Positions 1 to 6,575 of a stretch of DNA of 11,312 nucleotides are shown in pieces. Origin of the DNA: Spirochaetales bacterium (lineage in GTDB: Bacteria; Spirochaetota; Spirochaetia; Sphaerochaetales; Sphaerochaetaceae); the NCBI GenBank assembly GCA_012519125.1, contig JAAYQY010000245.1, positions 1 to 11,312 on the forward strand, read 5' to 3'. Positions within the stretch are counted from its first letter, which is position 1; each line of letters begins with the position of its first letter. Made by a program: the position numbers and the translations under genes. The notes beneath the pieces are model-generated. The model had not been told where the DNA came from. It ran no database searches and worked only from the letters and a program-made list of their open reading frames with translations.

Positions 1-63
1 GGTTATCTTCGCAAATTGTCATGCTAACTGTACTTATAGCCATGTTTCATTTGCTATCAAGCC

Positions 64-92
64 TTGACAATTCACACAAGCGTACGTATTAT
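64..92 (+). promoter_or_regulatory. Sigma-70-type promoter facing into the insertion sequence
   Basis: TTGACA at 64-69 and TATTAT at 87-92 are separated by exactly 17 bases, one base from the full consensus. Transcription would start near 99-100, about ten bases before the left end of the insertion sequence at about 110, and would run antisense through the transposase gene. No gene of its own remains downstream, so the original target was probably displaced or deleted when the element arrived. Function is inferred from consensus match only. Confidence 0.6.
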
Positions 93-109
93 TGTACCAA
101 TATAACCTG

Positions 110-118
110 ACTTTTGCA
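110..118 (+). repeat. Left terminal inverted repeat core of the insertion sequence
   Basis: ACTTTTGCA here matches the reverse complement of 2190-2198 over nine bases. The preceding bases (CCTG versus CCAC when both ends are read inward) match only partly. It lies outside the transposase terminator, as expected for an IS end. The extent of the true repeat is uncertain. Confidence 0.5.
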
Positions 119-128
119 CCAAAGTAAG

Positions 129-172
129 CAAAAAAATGGTTGCAACTTTCCTATGGCAAAGGAATTGCAACC
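129..172 (-). terminator. Intrinsic terminator of the transposase gene
   Basis: Arms 138-145 (GGTTGCAA) and 165-172 (TTGCAACC) pair perfectly. An inner TTCC/GGAA pairing (148-151 with 161-164) extends the stem past a two-base bulge. Read on the minus strand, the stem is followed almost at once by seven T (complement of A 130-136). It sits about 30 bases past the transposase stop codon and inside the element, so the IS carries its own terminator. Confidence 0.8.
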
Positions 173-201
173 GAAAATGCAAAACATCTAATTGTAGTGT
201 G

Positions 202-2049
202 TCATGAACTTTGCTTTGCAAAGGCCATCATGTGCCGTATCTCCCCTGCGGTGAGCGTCTGCCTGGAGAAATCCAGGCCCAGGTTCTTGCCGATGTCGGC
301 GAGCACCTGGTCATAGTGGTCGAACACATACAGGTTGTCCGCGACACGGGTCCCGCTCGCAGCGGCAAGCGACTCCTGGATCGCACCCGCCGAATGCTTC
401 CAGTCCATGCGGTACTCGAGCAGCCTCATCAGCAGCAGCGTGACGAAGCAGATGAGGAAGTGGGCGCGGATGTGGGTGTTCGTTGAGAGGAACACAGGCC
501 TTGCCTTCAGCTCGCTCTTGGTCACCTTGAAGGTCTCCTCGATGCGCCACAGGCCCTTGTACATGTCCAGGATGTCCTGGTCGGTCACCACTCGGTTCAG
601 CTGGAAGTAGCCGTCCACGGTGTAACGGTGCTTGCCCTTGAACGGCTTCTCGCCCTCGCCCAGGCCGATGACGTTGGTGCACACCACGTAGTAGCCGTCA
701 AGCTTCTGGTCCTCGTCTATCCTCTCCTCGTCCAGGAAGCATACATAGTCGGCCTTCGTGTCGCACTCCCCGGTCTTCTTGTTCACCGGCACCTTGAGGA
801 TGTACTTGGCCGACCCATAGTTGCTGGCCTTCGCATCCCTGGACATCGAAAGGACCTGCTTCTGGGCCTTGTCGATGGCCGCCTGGCGGTCGCAGCGCGC
901 CCGCAGCGCGTACTTCTCGCTGTAGATCACCACCTGCCGCTCGTTGACGACGGTCTTCTTCTGGTTGCCCTGCTCGTCGGTGACGATGATCTGGCGGGGG
1001 GTGAGCCGGCTCTTGTGCTTGAACACCAGCCTGCCGTTCTCGTCGTGGACGGCATGGTAGCGCTCCCGCTCGGGGTCGGTCTCCTCGTCCCTGAGCACAT
1101 AGTCCTTGAAGGCCCTGTCCGCCCCCCGCACAGAGTAGCTGATCACGTACCCGTTGTGGGCCAGGCGGATCTTGGAGATGTTGTTCCCGCTCATCATGCC
1201 CTTGTCAGCCACCACGATCATGTTCCTCGGTCCCAGGCTTGCGACCGTGCCGTCGAGCATCTCGGGCAGGGTCGTGCAGTCGTTGGCGTTGCCCCGGAAC
1301 AGGTCGTAGGTGACCGGGAGCCCCGCCTCGTCCATGAACAGACCCATCTGGACGATGGGGCTGCTGCGGTTCTCCTTGCTCACCCCCTTGCGCCTGAGCT
1401 CGTCGGGCTCGTCTATCTCGAAGTAGTAGTTCGTCACGTCGTAGTACATCAGCAGCTCGTCGCGCCCGTAGCGCTTGCCCACCTGGGTGTTCAGGTGCAC
1501 CAGCAGGTCGTCCCGCCATGCAAGGAAATGGTCCAGCGACCGGTACACCTCGTCAAGCGAGTACTCTGAGTCCTCGAAGAAGCGGCCCCGGCCCTGCCAG
1601 GCCCCCAGCTTCGAGTCGGGGTACAGGGCGCGGTTGAACACCAGCATCTTGAAGATCGAGTTCAGGTTCGCCCCGAACCTCGTGTACCGGCGCCGGTTGT
1701 TCAGCAGGTAGTCTATCTCCAGCTGGTGGTAGAGCACCGAGAGGGCGGCGTAGCCTATGTTCTTGCGCCGCACGTCGCCGGGCGCCAGCGTCTCGGCCCT
1801 CCCGAGCCGGCTGGACGGGTCCAGCCTCACCACCCGATCCTGCATGGCCTTCTTCCTGTCCTCGGTCATCTGAACGGCGACGGCCTTGAAGTGCGCCACC
1901 GGGTCGGGGAACTCTGCCTGGAGCTCGTCGAGGTGCCCCAGGGGCATGACGACCCGCTGCCTGGGCTTGCCGGCCTCATCGCGGTAGGACTCGGAAATCT
2001 GCAGGAACACCCTGCCTGTCTTCTTGTTCGGTATCTGCACAAGGAACAT
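202..2049 (-). CDS. IS1634 family transposase (DDE, IS4-like)
   Basis: The 615-residue protein has the length and layout of IS1634-type transposases, which move DNA by cut-and-paste with an RNase-H-fold active site. Visible catalytic segments are MYYDVTNYYFE with D204, IVVADKG with D282, and GLWRIEETFKVTKSEL with E504/E505 followed by a basic residue pattern as in the IS4 C1 signature. The long stretch of about 220 residues between the second Asp and the Glu fits the beta-strand insertion typical of IS4-type enzymes. The N-terminal part resembles the usual IS1634 opening with conserved blocks near residues 95-160. The start at 2049 has AGGAGG at 2055-2060 five bases upstream. The frame is intact, with no frameshift, so the enzyme may be active. 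Strong GC preference at third positions sets it apart from its neighbours. Confidence 0.9.
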   Translation of the reverse strand: MFLVQIPNKKTGRVFLQISESYRDEAGKPRQRVVMPLGHLDELQAEFPDPVAHFKAVAVQMTEDRKKAMQDRVVRLDPSSRLGRAETLAPGDVRRKNIGYAALSVLYHQLEIDYLLNNRRRYTRFGANLNSIFKMLVFNRALYPDSKLGAWQGRGRFFEDSEYSLDEVYRSLDHFLAWRDDLLVHLNTQVGKRYGRDELLMYYDVTNYYFEIDEPDELRRKGVSKENRSSPIVQMGLFMDEAGLPVTYDLFRGNANDCTTLPEMLDGTVASLGPRNMIVVADKGMMSGNNISKIRLAHNGYVISYSVRGADRAFKDYVLRDEETDPERERYHAVHDENGRLVFKHKSRLTPRQIIVTDEQGNQKKTVVNERQVVIYSEKYALRARCDRQAAIDKAQKQVLSMSRDAKASNYGSAKYILKVPVNKKTGECDTKADYVCFLDEERIDEDQKLDGYYVVCTNVIGLGEGEKPFKGKHRYTVDGYFQLNRVVTDQDILDMYKGLWRIEETFKVTKSELKARPVFLSTNTHIRAHFLICFVTLLLMRLLEYRMDWKHSAGAIQESLAAASGTRVADNLYVFDHYDQVLADIGKNLGLDFSRQTLTAGEIRHMMAFAKQSS

Positions 2050-2072
2050 GGTATCCTCCTGCCGATAAGCAT

Positions 2073-2101
2073 ACTATAGTTCCATACGATATACAACACA
2101 A
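2073..2101 (-). promoter_or_regulatory. Probable transposase promoter
   Basis: On the minus strand, TTGTGT (2096-2101) and TATAGT (2073-2078) are 17 bases apart, with the -10 box at five of six consensus bases. The start of transcription would lie about 15-20 bases upstream of the transposase ATG, just ahead of its strong RBS. The -35 box is weak (three of six), so expression may be low, as is usual for transposases. Confidence 0.45.
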
Positions 2102-2128
2102 TACGTATGCATGTTTAAGAAAAATCGT

Positions 2129-2155
2129 AAAAAATATCCTCCCGGCGTTGCGCCG
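2129..2155 (-). terminator. Hairpin upstream of the transposase promoter, possible transcription shield
   Basis: CGGCG (2143-2147) and CGCCG (2151-2155) form a perfect 5-bp stem with a 3-base loop. On the minus strand it is followed, after eight bases, by six T (complement of 2129-2134). It lies between the outer end of the element and the transposase promoter. It could stop transcripts entering from the flanking gene, a protection known from other insertion sequences. The distance from stem to T-run makes it a weak terminator at best. Confidence 0.35.
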
Positions 2156-2189
2156 AAAGGACTTATCTACTCAGGCAGCTTTCTGCAAC

Positions 2190-2198
2190 TGCAAAAGT
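2190..2198 (-). repeat. Right terminal inverted repeat core of the insertion sequence
   Basis: TGCAAAAGT is the exact reverse complement of 110-118. Immediately outside it, at 2199, the reading frame of a nucleotidyltransferase fragment begins, which supports this position as the element boundary. No duplicated target bases were found. Confidence 0.5.
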
Positions 2199-2297
2199 GT
2201 GGAGGGCGTCGCTGCCCAACCCCGTCCTCGATCCTGCGAGGACCAGTGCATCAAGGCCTTTCTGGGCCTTCAACTCATCTATCAGTACCTGTATCAT
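2199..2297 (-). pseudogene. 5' fragment of a nucleotidyltransferase-domain gene cut by the IS
   Basis: From the ATG at 2295-2297, 33 codons are readable before the insertion sequence end. They encode an amphipathic helix (IQVLIDELKAQKG) followed by DALVLAGSRTGLGSD. This fits the start of a polymerase-beta-type nucleotidyltransferase: a hydrophobic strand, then a G-S-R motif, then a position where S-D-x-D normally follows. The reading frame then passes into IS sequence and stops at 2163. The metal-binding Asp pair and everything after it are absent, and none of the three minus-strand frames in 1-109 continues the domain. The gene is therefore dead. An upstream in-frame ATG at 2399 exists, but residues between it and 2297 do not look conserved. 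The identification rests on one short motif, so the exact subfamily is unknown. Confidence 0.5.
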
Positions 2298-2383
2298 AGC
2301 TTCGATAGTGCCAGAAAGAGGGAGAAAAGGAAAGCTCAGCAAGTAGCTTGCCCCAGAACGAGCTATGCAATTGAATTCTATGC

Positions 2384-2398
2384 TGATACTTAGTATCA
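2384..2398. repeat. 15-bp dyad upstream of the nucleotidyltransferase fragment
   Basis: TGATAC and GTATCA flank TTA, a perfect 6-bp inverted repeat. On the minus strand it overlaps a TATGAT box (complement of 2395-2400) and lies about 90 bases upstream of the truncated gene, so it could have been its operator. No good -35 box was found. Confidence 0.3.
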
Positions 2399-2431
2399 TA
2401 TAGAACAGGATATGGTTATTGTGCCTGATTG

Positions 2432-2455
2432 TTTTTGTTGCGAAAACAACAAAAA
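2432..2455. repeat. 9-bp inverted repeat, AT-rich hairpin
   Basis: TTTTTGTTG and CAACAAAAA flank a six-base loop CGAAAA. The dyad is perfect, with A- and T-runs at the ends of the arms. It lies between two divergent transcription units and could be a protein-binding site or a weak bidirectional terminator. It is too AT-rich to call a terminator confidently. Confidence 0.4.
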
Positions 2456-2579
2456 TATGTTCTTGGCAATTGAATATGTATCATGTTTGAATGTAATTGG
2501 TTTTTGTAAATACACTTGCAACGTAATGAAAAGACATTTTCGGTACGACATTTTCTTCTCTTGAGTATCAGAAATTTTC

Positions 2580-2607
2580 TTGAATTTGTTGCAATTTGTT
2601 GTATGAT
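2580..2607 (+). promoter_or_regulatory. Candidate promoter of the xdhABC operon
   Basis: TTGAAT at 2580-2585 and TATGAT at 2602-2607 are separated by 16 bases. They match the sigma-70 consensus at four and five of six positions. Transcription would start near 2613-2615, giving a leader of about 115 nt. The spacer holds a direct repeat, TTTGTTG at 2585-2591 and 2595-2601, with a 10-base period, which could place a regulator on one face of the helix. Confidence 0.5.
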
Positions 2608-2620
2608 GGGTGTACACCCA
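2607..2620. promoter_or_regulatory. Perfect 14-bp palindrome at the xdh start site, likely operator
   Basis: TGGGTGTACACCCA is fully self-complementary. It touches the last base of the -10 box and covers the predicted transcription start, a position where a bound repressor would block initiation. The binding protein is not encoded in the window. Operator function is inferred from symmetry and position. Confidence 0.5.
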
Positions 2621-2622
2621 AA

Positions 2623-2649
2623 GGAAGGACGCTCCTTCCGGCCCTTTTT
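2623..2649 (+). terminator. Leader hairpin with T-run, possible attenuator
   Basis: GGAAGGA (2623-2629) and TCCTTCC (2633-2639) form a perfect 7-bp stem with a 3-base loop, followed after five bases by TTTTT (2645-2649). It lies inside the predicted xdh leader, before the ATG. CTTCCGG (2635-2641), which includes part of the 3' arm, can instead pair with CCGGAAG at 2683-2689, so the two structures are mutually exclusive. The spacing of stem and T-run is looser than in a classic terminator. Confidence 0.4.
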
Positions 2650-2729
2650 GATGTCCGAACCTACCGGCATTTCCCACAGAGCCCGGAAGAAAAAGTCCCC
2701 TTTCGTTCGTATTCTGAAGGAGGAACTCC

Positions 2730-5015
2730 ATGGATATCATCGGAACTTCCCTGAAACGTGTCGATGCATTCGACAAAGTGACAGGCAAAGCGAAATACAC
2801 TCCGGATCTGATCCCTCCCCACGCGTTGGTGGCCAAGGTGCTGCACAGCACCATCGCCAACGGCTGGGTCAAGGAGTTTGATCTCTCTGAGGCTTGGAAG
2901 GTGGAAGGCGTGGTGGATATTGTCACCTGCTTTGATGTCCCTGACATCCAATTCCCCACTGCCGGTCACCCTTGGTCGACAGACCCCAAGCATCAGGACA
3001 TAGCCGACCGCAAACTGCTCAACGCCCGTGTCCGCTGTTACGCTGATGACATCGCCGCAGTCATCGCTGAAGATGAGCTTGCCGCCGAGGAAGCAGTGAG
3101 AAAAATCAAGGTGACCTATGAGGAGTTCACCCCCATCCTGACCATGGAAGATGCCATGAAGGAAGGGGCGATCACCATCCATGAGGAAAAACCGAACAAC
3201 GTGGTCGTCAAGAGCGCCTATGAGGTTGGGTCTTTCGAGGAGGCGATCAAGGAAGCGGGCCTGACCAAGGTGGTCGGAGACTATGAGACCCCGATCGTCA
3301 GCCACTGCCATATCGAAAGCGCCAACTCGTTCGCCTACATGGAGAGCGGCAAGATTGTTGTGGTGAGTTCCACCCAGATCCCCCACATTGTGCGCAGAGT
3401 CTGCTCACAAGCATTGGGCGTTGGGTTTGGCGACATCCGCATCATCAAGCCGTACATCGGTGGAGGATTCGGCAACAAGCAGGATGCGCTCACTGAACCG
3501 CTGAACGCCTACCTCACCACCCGAGTGGGAGGCCGGCCCGTCGTGCTTGCCTACACCCGTGAGGAAACCTTTGCCTGTACCCGCACCCGTCACGCCATGA
3601 AGTTCCATATCGAGAGCTATGTCCGCAAGGACGGCTCCTTTGCCGCTCGTTCGATCAAGGCCTACTCCAATCAGGGCGCCTATGCATCCCATGCCCACGC
3701 CTTGGTTGCAAATGCGGTGAACGGCTTCAGGATGATGTATCCGGTGGGAGCCATCAAGGGTGAGGCGTACACCGTCTATACCAACTTGGCGACTGCTGGT
3801 GCCATGCGCGCCTACGGTATCCCGCAGATCGGCTTCGCACTGGAAGCCCATGTGGATGACATTGCCAAGCAGACAGGGCTCGACCCGCTGAAACTGCGCA
3901 CCCAGAATATGATGAAGCTCGGCTATGTCGACCCGATGACAACCATCACCTGCCACTCGACCGGACTGGAGGAGTGCATTCAGCGTGGTGAGCAGTATCT
4001 CTCCTACACCAAGAAACGAGAGGAGTATGCCAAGCAGACCGGCCCGATCCGCAAAGGCGTGGGCATGGCAATCTTCTGCTACAAGACAGGCGTCTACCCC
4101 ATCAGTCTGGAAACCTCAGCCTGCCGCATGGTACTCAACCAGGATGGCTCGTTGCAGATGCAGATTGGAGCAACCGAAATCGGACAGGGTGCTGACACCG
4201 TCTTTGCCATGATGGCTGCCCAGACCATTGGTCTGACGATGGATAAGATCCACGTGGTGAGCAAGCAGGATACCGACGTTACCCCCTACGATACAGGAGC
4301 CTATGCTTCGAGGCAGACCTATGTGTCGGGTATGGCAGTGAAGAAGACCGCTGAGTCTTTCAGAAAGAAGCTGCTTGAGTTTGCCGGCTTCATGCTCAAG
4401 AAGGACCCCTGGGATCTGGACATCAAGGAGAACTACATCGTCCACACCAACAAGGACGAGCATCTGCTCTCCGTTGCCGATGTTGCCATCGAATCCTGTT
4501 ACAGCCTGACCAACTCCACCCATATTGCGGCGGAAGAGTCCCACCACTGTACGGACAACACCTACTCCTTCGGCGTCTGCTACACCGAACTTGAGGTGGA
4601 TATCCCGATGTGCCAGATCAAGATTCTGGACATCATCAATATCCACGACTCGGGCAAGATCATCAACCGCCAGACTGCCAGCGGCCAGGTACACGGTGGT
4701 ATGAGCATGGGCCTTGGCTACGGCATGTACGAGCATCTGAAGTTCGATCCGAAGACCGGACGGATGCTTAATGACAACCTGCTGGACTACAAGCTCATGA
4801 CCGCCATAGACACTCCCGAGCTGCATGCAGACTTCGTGGAGACCGATGACCCGACCGGGCCGTACGGAAACAAGTCACTCGGTGAGCCTCCCACGATTCC
4901 TGTGGCCCCTGCCATCAGAAACGCGGTGCTCAATGCGACGGGAGTTGCCATCAATGCAATTCCGCTCCACCCTGAACGGCTGTTCAATGCGTTCACCGAG
5001 GCTCAGCTGATTTAA
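2730..5015 (+). CDS. xdhA: Xanthine dehydrogenase-type molybdenum-binding subunit
   Basis: The 761-residue catalytic subunit of a molybdenum hydroxylase inserts a water-derived oxygen at a C-H bond of a purine or similar N-heterocycle. Residues 1 to about 130 form the a/b hammerhead domain (opening RVDAFDKVTGKAKYT); the rest is the two-part Mo-pterin-binding region. Visible motifs are GGGFGNKQD at 244-252, AMRAYG at 358-363 (R360), ATEIGQGADT at 481-490, QVHGGM near 653 and SLGEPP with E719, the expected base that activates the Mo-bound oxygen. Length and text closely resemble E. coli XdhA as I remember it, including the C-terminal block GVAINAIPLHPERL. Q251 replaces the Glu that contacts xanthine in animal enzymes. 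AAGGAGG at 2717-2723 lies six bases before the ATG. The protein lacks its own FeS and FAD domains, which are encoded by the next two genes. It is probably cytoplasmic, with no signal peptide. Confidence 0.9.
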   Translation: MDIIGTSLKRVDAFDKVTGKAKYTPDLIPPHALVAKVLHSTIANGWVKEFDLSEAWKVEGVVDIVTCFDVPDIQFPTAGHPWSTDPKHQDIADRKLLNARVRCYADDIAAVIAEDELAAEEAVRKIKVTYEEFTPILTMEDAMKEGAITIHEEKPNNVVVKSAYEVGSFEEAIKEAGLTKVVGDYETPIVSHCHIESANSFAYMESGKIVVVSSTQIPHIVRRVCSQALGVGFGDIRIIKPYIGGGFGNKQDALTEPLNAYLTTRVGGRPVVLAYTREETFACTRTRHAMKFHIESYVRKDGSFAARSIKAYSNQGAYASHAHALVANAVNGFRMMYPVGAIKGEAYTVYTNLATAGAMRAYGIPQIGFALEAHVDDIAKQTGLDPLKLRTQNMMKLGYVDPMTTITCHSTGLEECIQRGEQYLSYTKKREEYAKQTGPIRKGVGMAIFCYKTGVYPISLETSACRMVLNQDGSLQMQIGATEIGQGADTVFAMMAAQTIGLTMDKIHVVSKQDTDVTPYDTGAYASRQTYVSGMAVKKTAESFRKKLLEFAGFMLKKDPWDLDIKENYIVHTNKDEHLLSVADVAIESCYSLTNSTHIAAEESHHCTDNTYSFGVCYTELEVDIPMCQIKILDIINIHDSGKIINRQTASGQVHGGMSMGLGYGMYEHLKFDPKTGRMLNDNLLDYKLMTAIDTPELHADFVETDDPTGPYGNKSLGEPPTIPVAPAIRNAVLNATGVAINAIPLHPERLFNAFTEAQLI

Positions 5016-5030
5016 TAAAGGAAGTAGTGT

Positions 5031-5918
5031 ATGTATAACTTTGGAACCATCTATGAAACCACCTCCGTTGAAGATGCCCTGCGCCTGAAGAAAGAACATC
5101 CTCAGGCCCACTTCCTTGCCGGTGGCAGTGACATCCTGATCAAGGTCAGGGAGGGAAAGCTTGCAGGCTGCGATGTGATCAACATCTATAACCTCGATGA
5201 GCTTCGCGGCATCTGTCTTGAAGAGGATGGCTCGATCCTCATCAGACCGTTGACCAGCTTCACCGATGTGGCGATGCACCCAATCATCAAGCAGTACATT
5301 CCGGTACTCGGTGAAGCGGTGAATCAGATAGGAGGACCTCAGGTCCGCAATATCGGCACGATCGGTGGCAACATCTGCAACGGGGTAACCAGTGCGGACA
5401 GTGCCACCACCCTCAAGGCCTACGACGCAATGTTGGAAATCTCCAGCATCGACGGAACCAGGGTTCTTCCCTATGGTGAGTTCAATCTTGGTCCTGGAAA
5501 GGTAGATCTTCGCGAGGGAGAGCTCTTGTGCGGAATTCGCATCCGCAAGGAGAGCTATGAGAAGACCTATGGCCACTACATCAAATATGCAATGCGCCGC
5601 GCCATGGATATCGCAACGCTCGGTTGCTCGGTGAACGTCACCCTCAGTGAGGACAAGAAGACCGTCACACGGCTAAGAATCGCATTCGGCGTGGCAGCCC
5701 CCATCCCCATCCGTTCCACCACTGCTGAAGCAAGTGCAAACGGCCATGCAGTGAATGAGGCGTTGCTTGATCTGGTCAGCGAGGGGGCCCTCGCTGATGT
5801 GAATCCCAGAACCAGCTGGCGTGCTTCCAAGGAGTTCCGCATGCAATTGGTCAAGGAGATGGCAAAGCGGGCGACAAAGGCTGCGATAGAAAAAGCAGGA
5901 GGTACCATCAATGGCTAA
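5031..5918 (+). CDS. xdhB: Xanthine dehydrogenase-type FAD-binding subunit
   Basis: The 295-residue medium subunit binds FAD and passes electrons from the iron-sulfur clusters to NAD+ or another acceptor. FAD-contact segments of the family are visible: LAGGSDILI at 29-37, and GGPQVRNIGTIGGNICNG at 101-118. A later conserved block, RRAMDIATLG at 189-198, precedes the CO dehydrogenase flavoprotein C-terminal domain. The size matches E. coli XdhB. I see no extra Cys-rich loop of the kind carrying a [4Fe-4S] cluster in 4-hydroxybenzoyl-CoA reductase. The gene starts 15 bases after the xdhA stop, with AAGGAAG just upstream, and its last eight bases overlap xdhC, so the three are co-transcribed and probably translationally coupled. 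Confidence 0.9.
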   Translation: MYNFGTIYETTSVEDALRLKKEHPQAHFLAGGSDILIKVREGKLAGCDVINIYNLDELRGICLEEDGSILIRPLTSFTDVAMHPIIKQYIPVLGEAVNQIGGPQVRNIGTIGGNICNGVTSADSATTLKAYDAMLEISSIDGTRVLPYGEFNLGPGKVDLREGELLCGIRIRKESYEKTYGHYIKYAMRRAMDIATLGCSVNVTLSEDKKTVTRLRIAFGVAAPIPIRSTTAEASANGHAVNEALLDLVSEGALADVNPRTSWRASKEFRMQLVKEMAKRATKAAIEKAGGTING

Positions 5919-6402
5919 GAAAGACATTACGTGCACCGTAAACGGCAAGGTGCGAACCTATAGTGTGGATGTCAGGGAGTCTCTTTCTGATATGCTCAGA
6001 GGCCAAGCAGGGCTTGATAGCATCAAGCACGGTTGCGATGTGGGTGAGTGCGGTGCCTGTACCGTCCTGATCGACGGAAAGCCATTCAACTCCTGCATCT
6101 ACATGGCCATCTGGGCCGAAGGCAAGGAGATCATTACCCTCGAGGGGCTCAGTGACACCAAGGGGGCCCTCAGCGACATCCAGCAGGCCTTCATCGACGA
6201 AGGAGCTGTCCAGTGCGGCTTCTGCACCCCGGGTTTCATCATGGCTTCGATTCCCATCATCTCCAGTGAGACGGAGTCCAGCAGGGAGGAGATCAGAAGA
6301 CAGATCTCCGGCAACCTTTGCCGCTGCACCGGGTATGAGAACATCGTCAATGCCATTGAGAAGACCCAGAAAAAGCGCATTGCCGAGAAGAAGAGCAAGT
6401 AA
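5911..6402 (+). CDS. xdhC: Xanthine dehydrogenase-type [2Fe-2S] subunit
   Basis: The 163-residue small subunit carries two [2Fe-2S] clusters that relay electrons from the Mo centre to FAD. The N-terminal plant-ferredoxin-like domain has C42, C47, C50 and C62 (GCDVGECGACTV onward). The C-terminal helical domain has C102 and C105 (QCGFCTPG) and C137 and C139 (NLCRCTGY). All eight ligands are present. The ATG lies within the end of xdhB (shared ATGGCTAA), preceded by AGGAGGT inside xdhB, which fixes this start. The lysine-rich tail has no evident function. The symbol follows E. coli xdhABC usage; the unrelated maturation factor also called XdhC in other bacteria is not in the window. Confidence 0.9.
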   Translation: MAKKDITCTVNGKVRTYSVDVRESLSDMLRGQAGLDSIKHGCDVGECGACTVLIDGKPFNSCIYMAIWAEGKEIITLEGLSDTKGALSDIQQAFIDEGAVQCGFCTPGFIMASIPIISSETESSREEIRRQISGNLCRCTGYENIVNAIEKTQKKRIAEKKSK

Positions 6403-6423
6403 GACAAGCAACATAGCTCAGTA

Positions 6424-6460
6424 CAACGGGATTGCCTCTGGCAGTCCCGTTGTTTTATTT
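6424..6460 (+). terminator. Strong intrinsic terminator of the xdh operon
   Basis: CAACGGGA (6424-6431) pairs perfectly with TCCCGTTG (6445-6452). The stem continues inward by a T-G wobble and TGCC/GGCA around a TCT loop. TTTTATTT follows at once. It lies about 20 bases after the xdhC stop and cleanly separates the operon from the next gene. Confidence 0.9.
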
Positions 6461-6575
6461 CACTCACTCACCATTCATTCACGTGCAAACATGGCAAGAG
6501 GTGCAATCCTGTTCTTCCGCTCCTCTTGCTTGTGTGGCTTCCCATCGTTAAGCTACGGGAAAATGAGGAGCATCT

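Larger units (their letters stand above)
110..2198 (-). mobile_element. IS1634-family (IS4-like) insertion sequence
   Basis: A single 615-codon DDE transposase fills the element. The outer ends share ACTTTTGCA: direct at 110-118 and inverted at 2190-2198. Weaker similarity continues inward (AAGTAAGC versus AGAAAGC). The element is visibly more GC-rich than its flanks, especially at third codon positions, which suggests recent arrival from a GC-richer host. No target-site duplication is visible beside the proposed ends, so the exact ends may be off by a few bases or one flank may have been deleted. The right end interrupts a nucleotidyltransferase gene. Confidence 0.8.
2298..2729. other. AT-rich intergenic region between IS/pseudogene and the xdh operon
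   Basis: I see no convincing gene in these roughly 430 bases. The longer open frames here lack a recognisable RBS-start pair and run into the opposite strand of xdhA. The region holds two dyads (2384-2398 and 2432-2455), a plus-strand promoter (2580-2607) with a palindrome at its start site, and the xdh leader. From about 2400 to 2610 the sequence is markedly AT-rich with runs of T and A, and becomes more GC-rich across the leader. Confidence 0.6.

Noticed and set aside
1..63. Continuation of the interrupted nucleotidyltransferase left of the IS
   Set aside because: All three minus-strand frames stop early or lack the expected S-D-x-D motif.
628..1569. 313-codon open frame on the plus strand opposite the transposase
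   Set aside because: It is the antisense shadow of a GC-rich coding gene. Its translation is a repetitive V/L/H/D-rich text with no domain and no RBS.
2614..2729. Known purine, Moco or preQ1 riboswitch in the xdh leader
   Set aside because: I could not match any conserved core of these classes. Only the competing pairings are reported.
2396..2959. 187-codon minus-strand open frame crossing the xdh promoter and xdhA start
   Set aside because: It runs over the promoter, leader and coding strand of xdhA, has no recognisable domain, and overlaps a well-supported gene.
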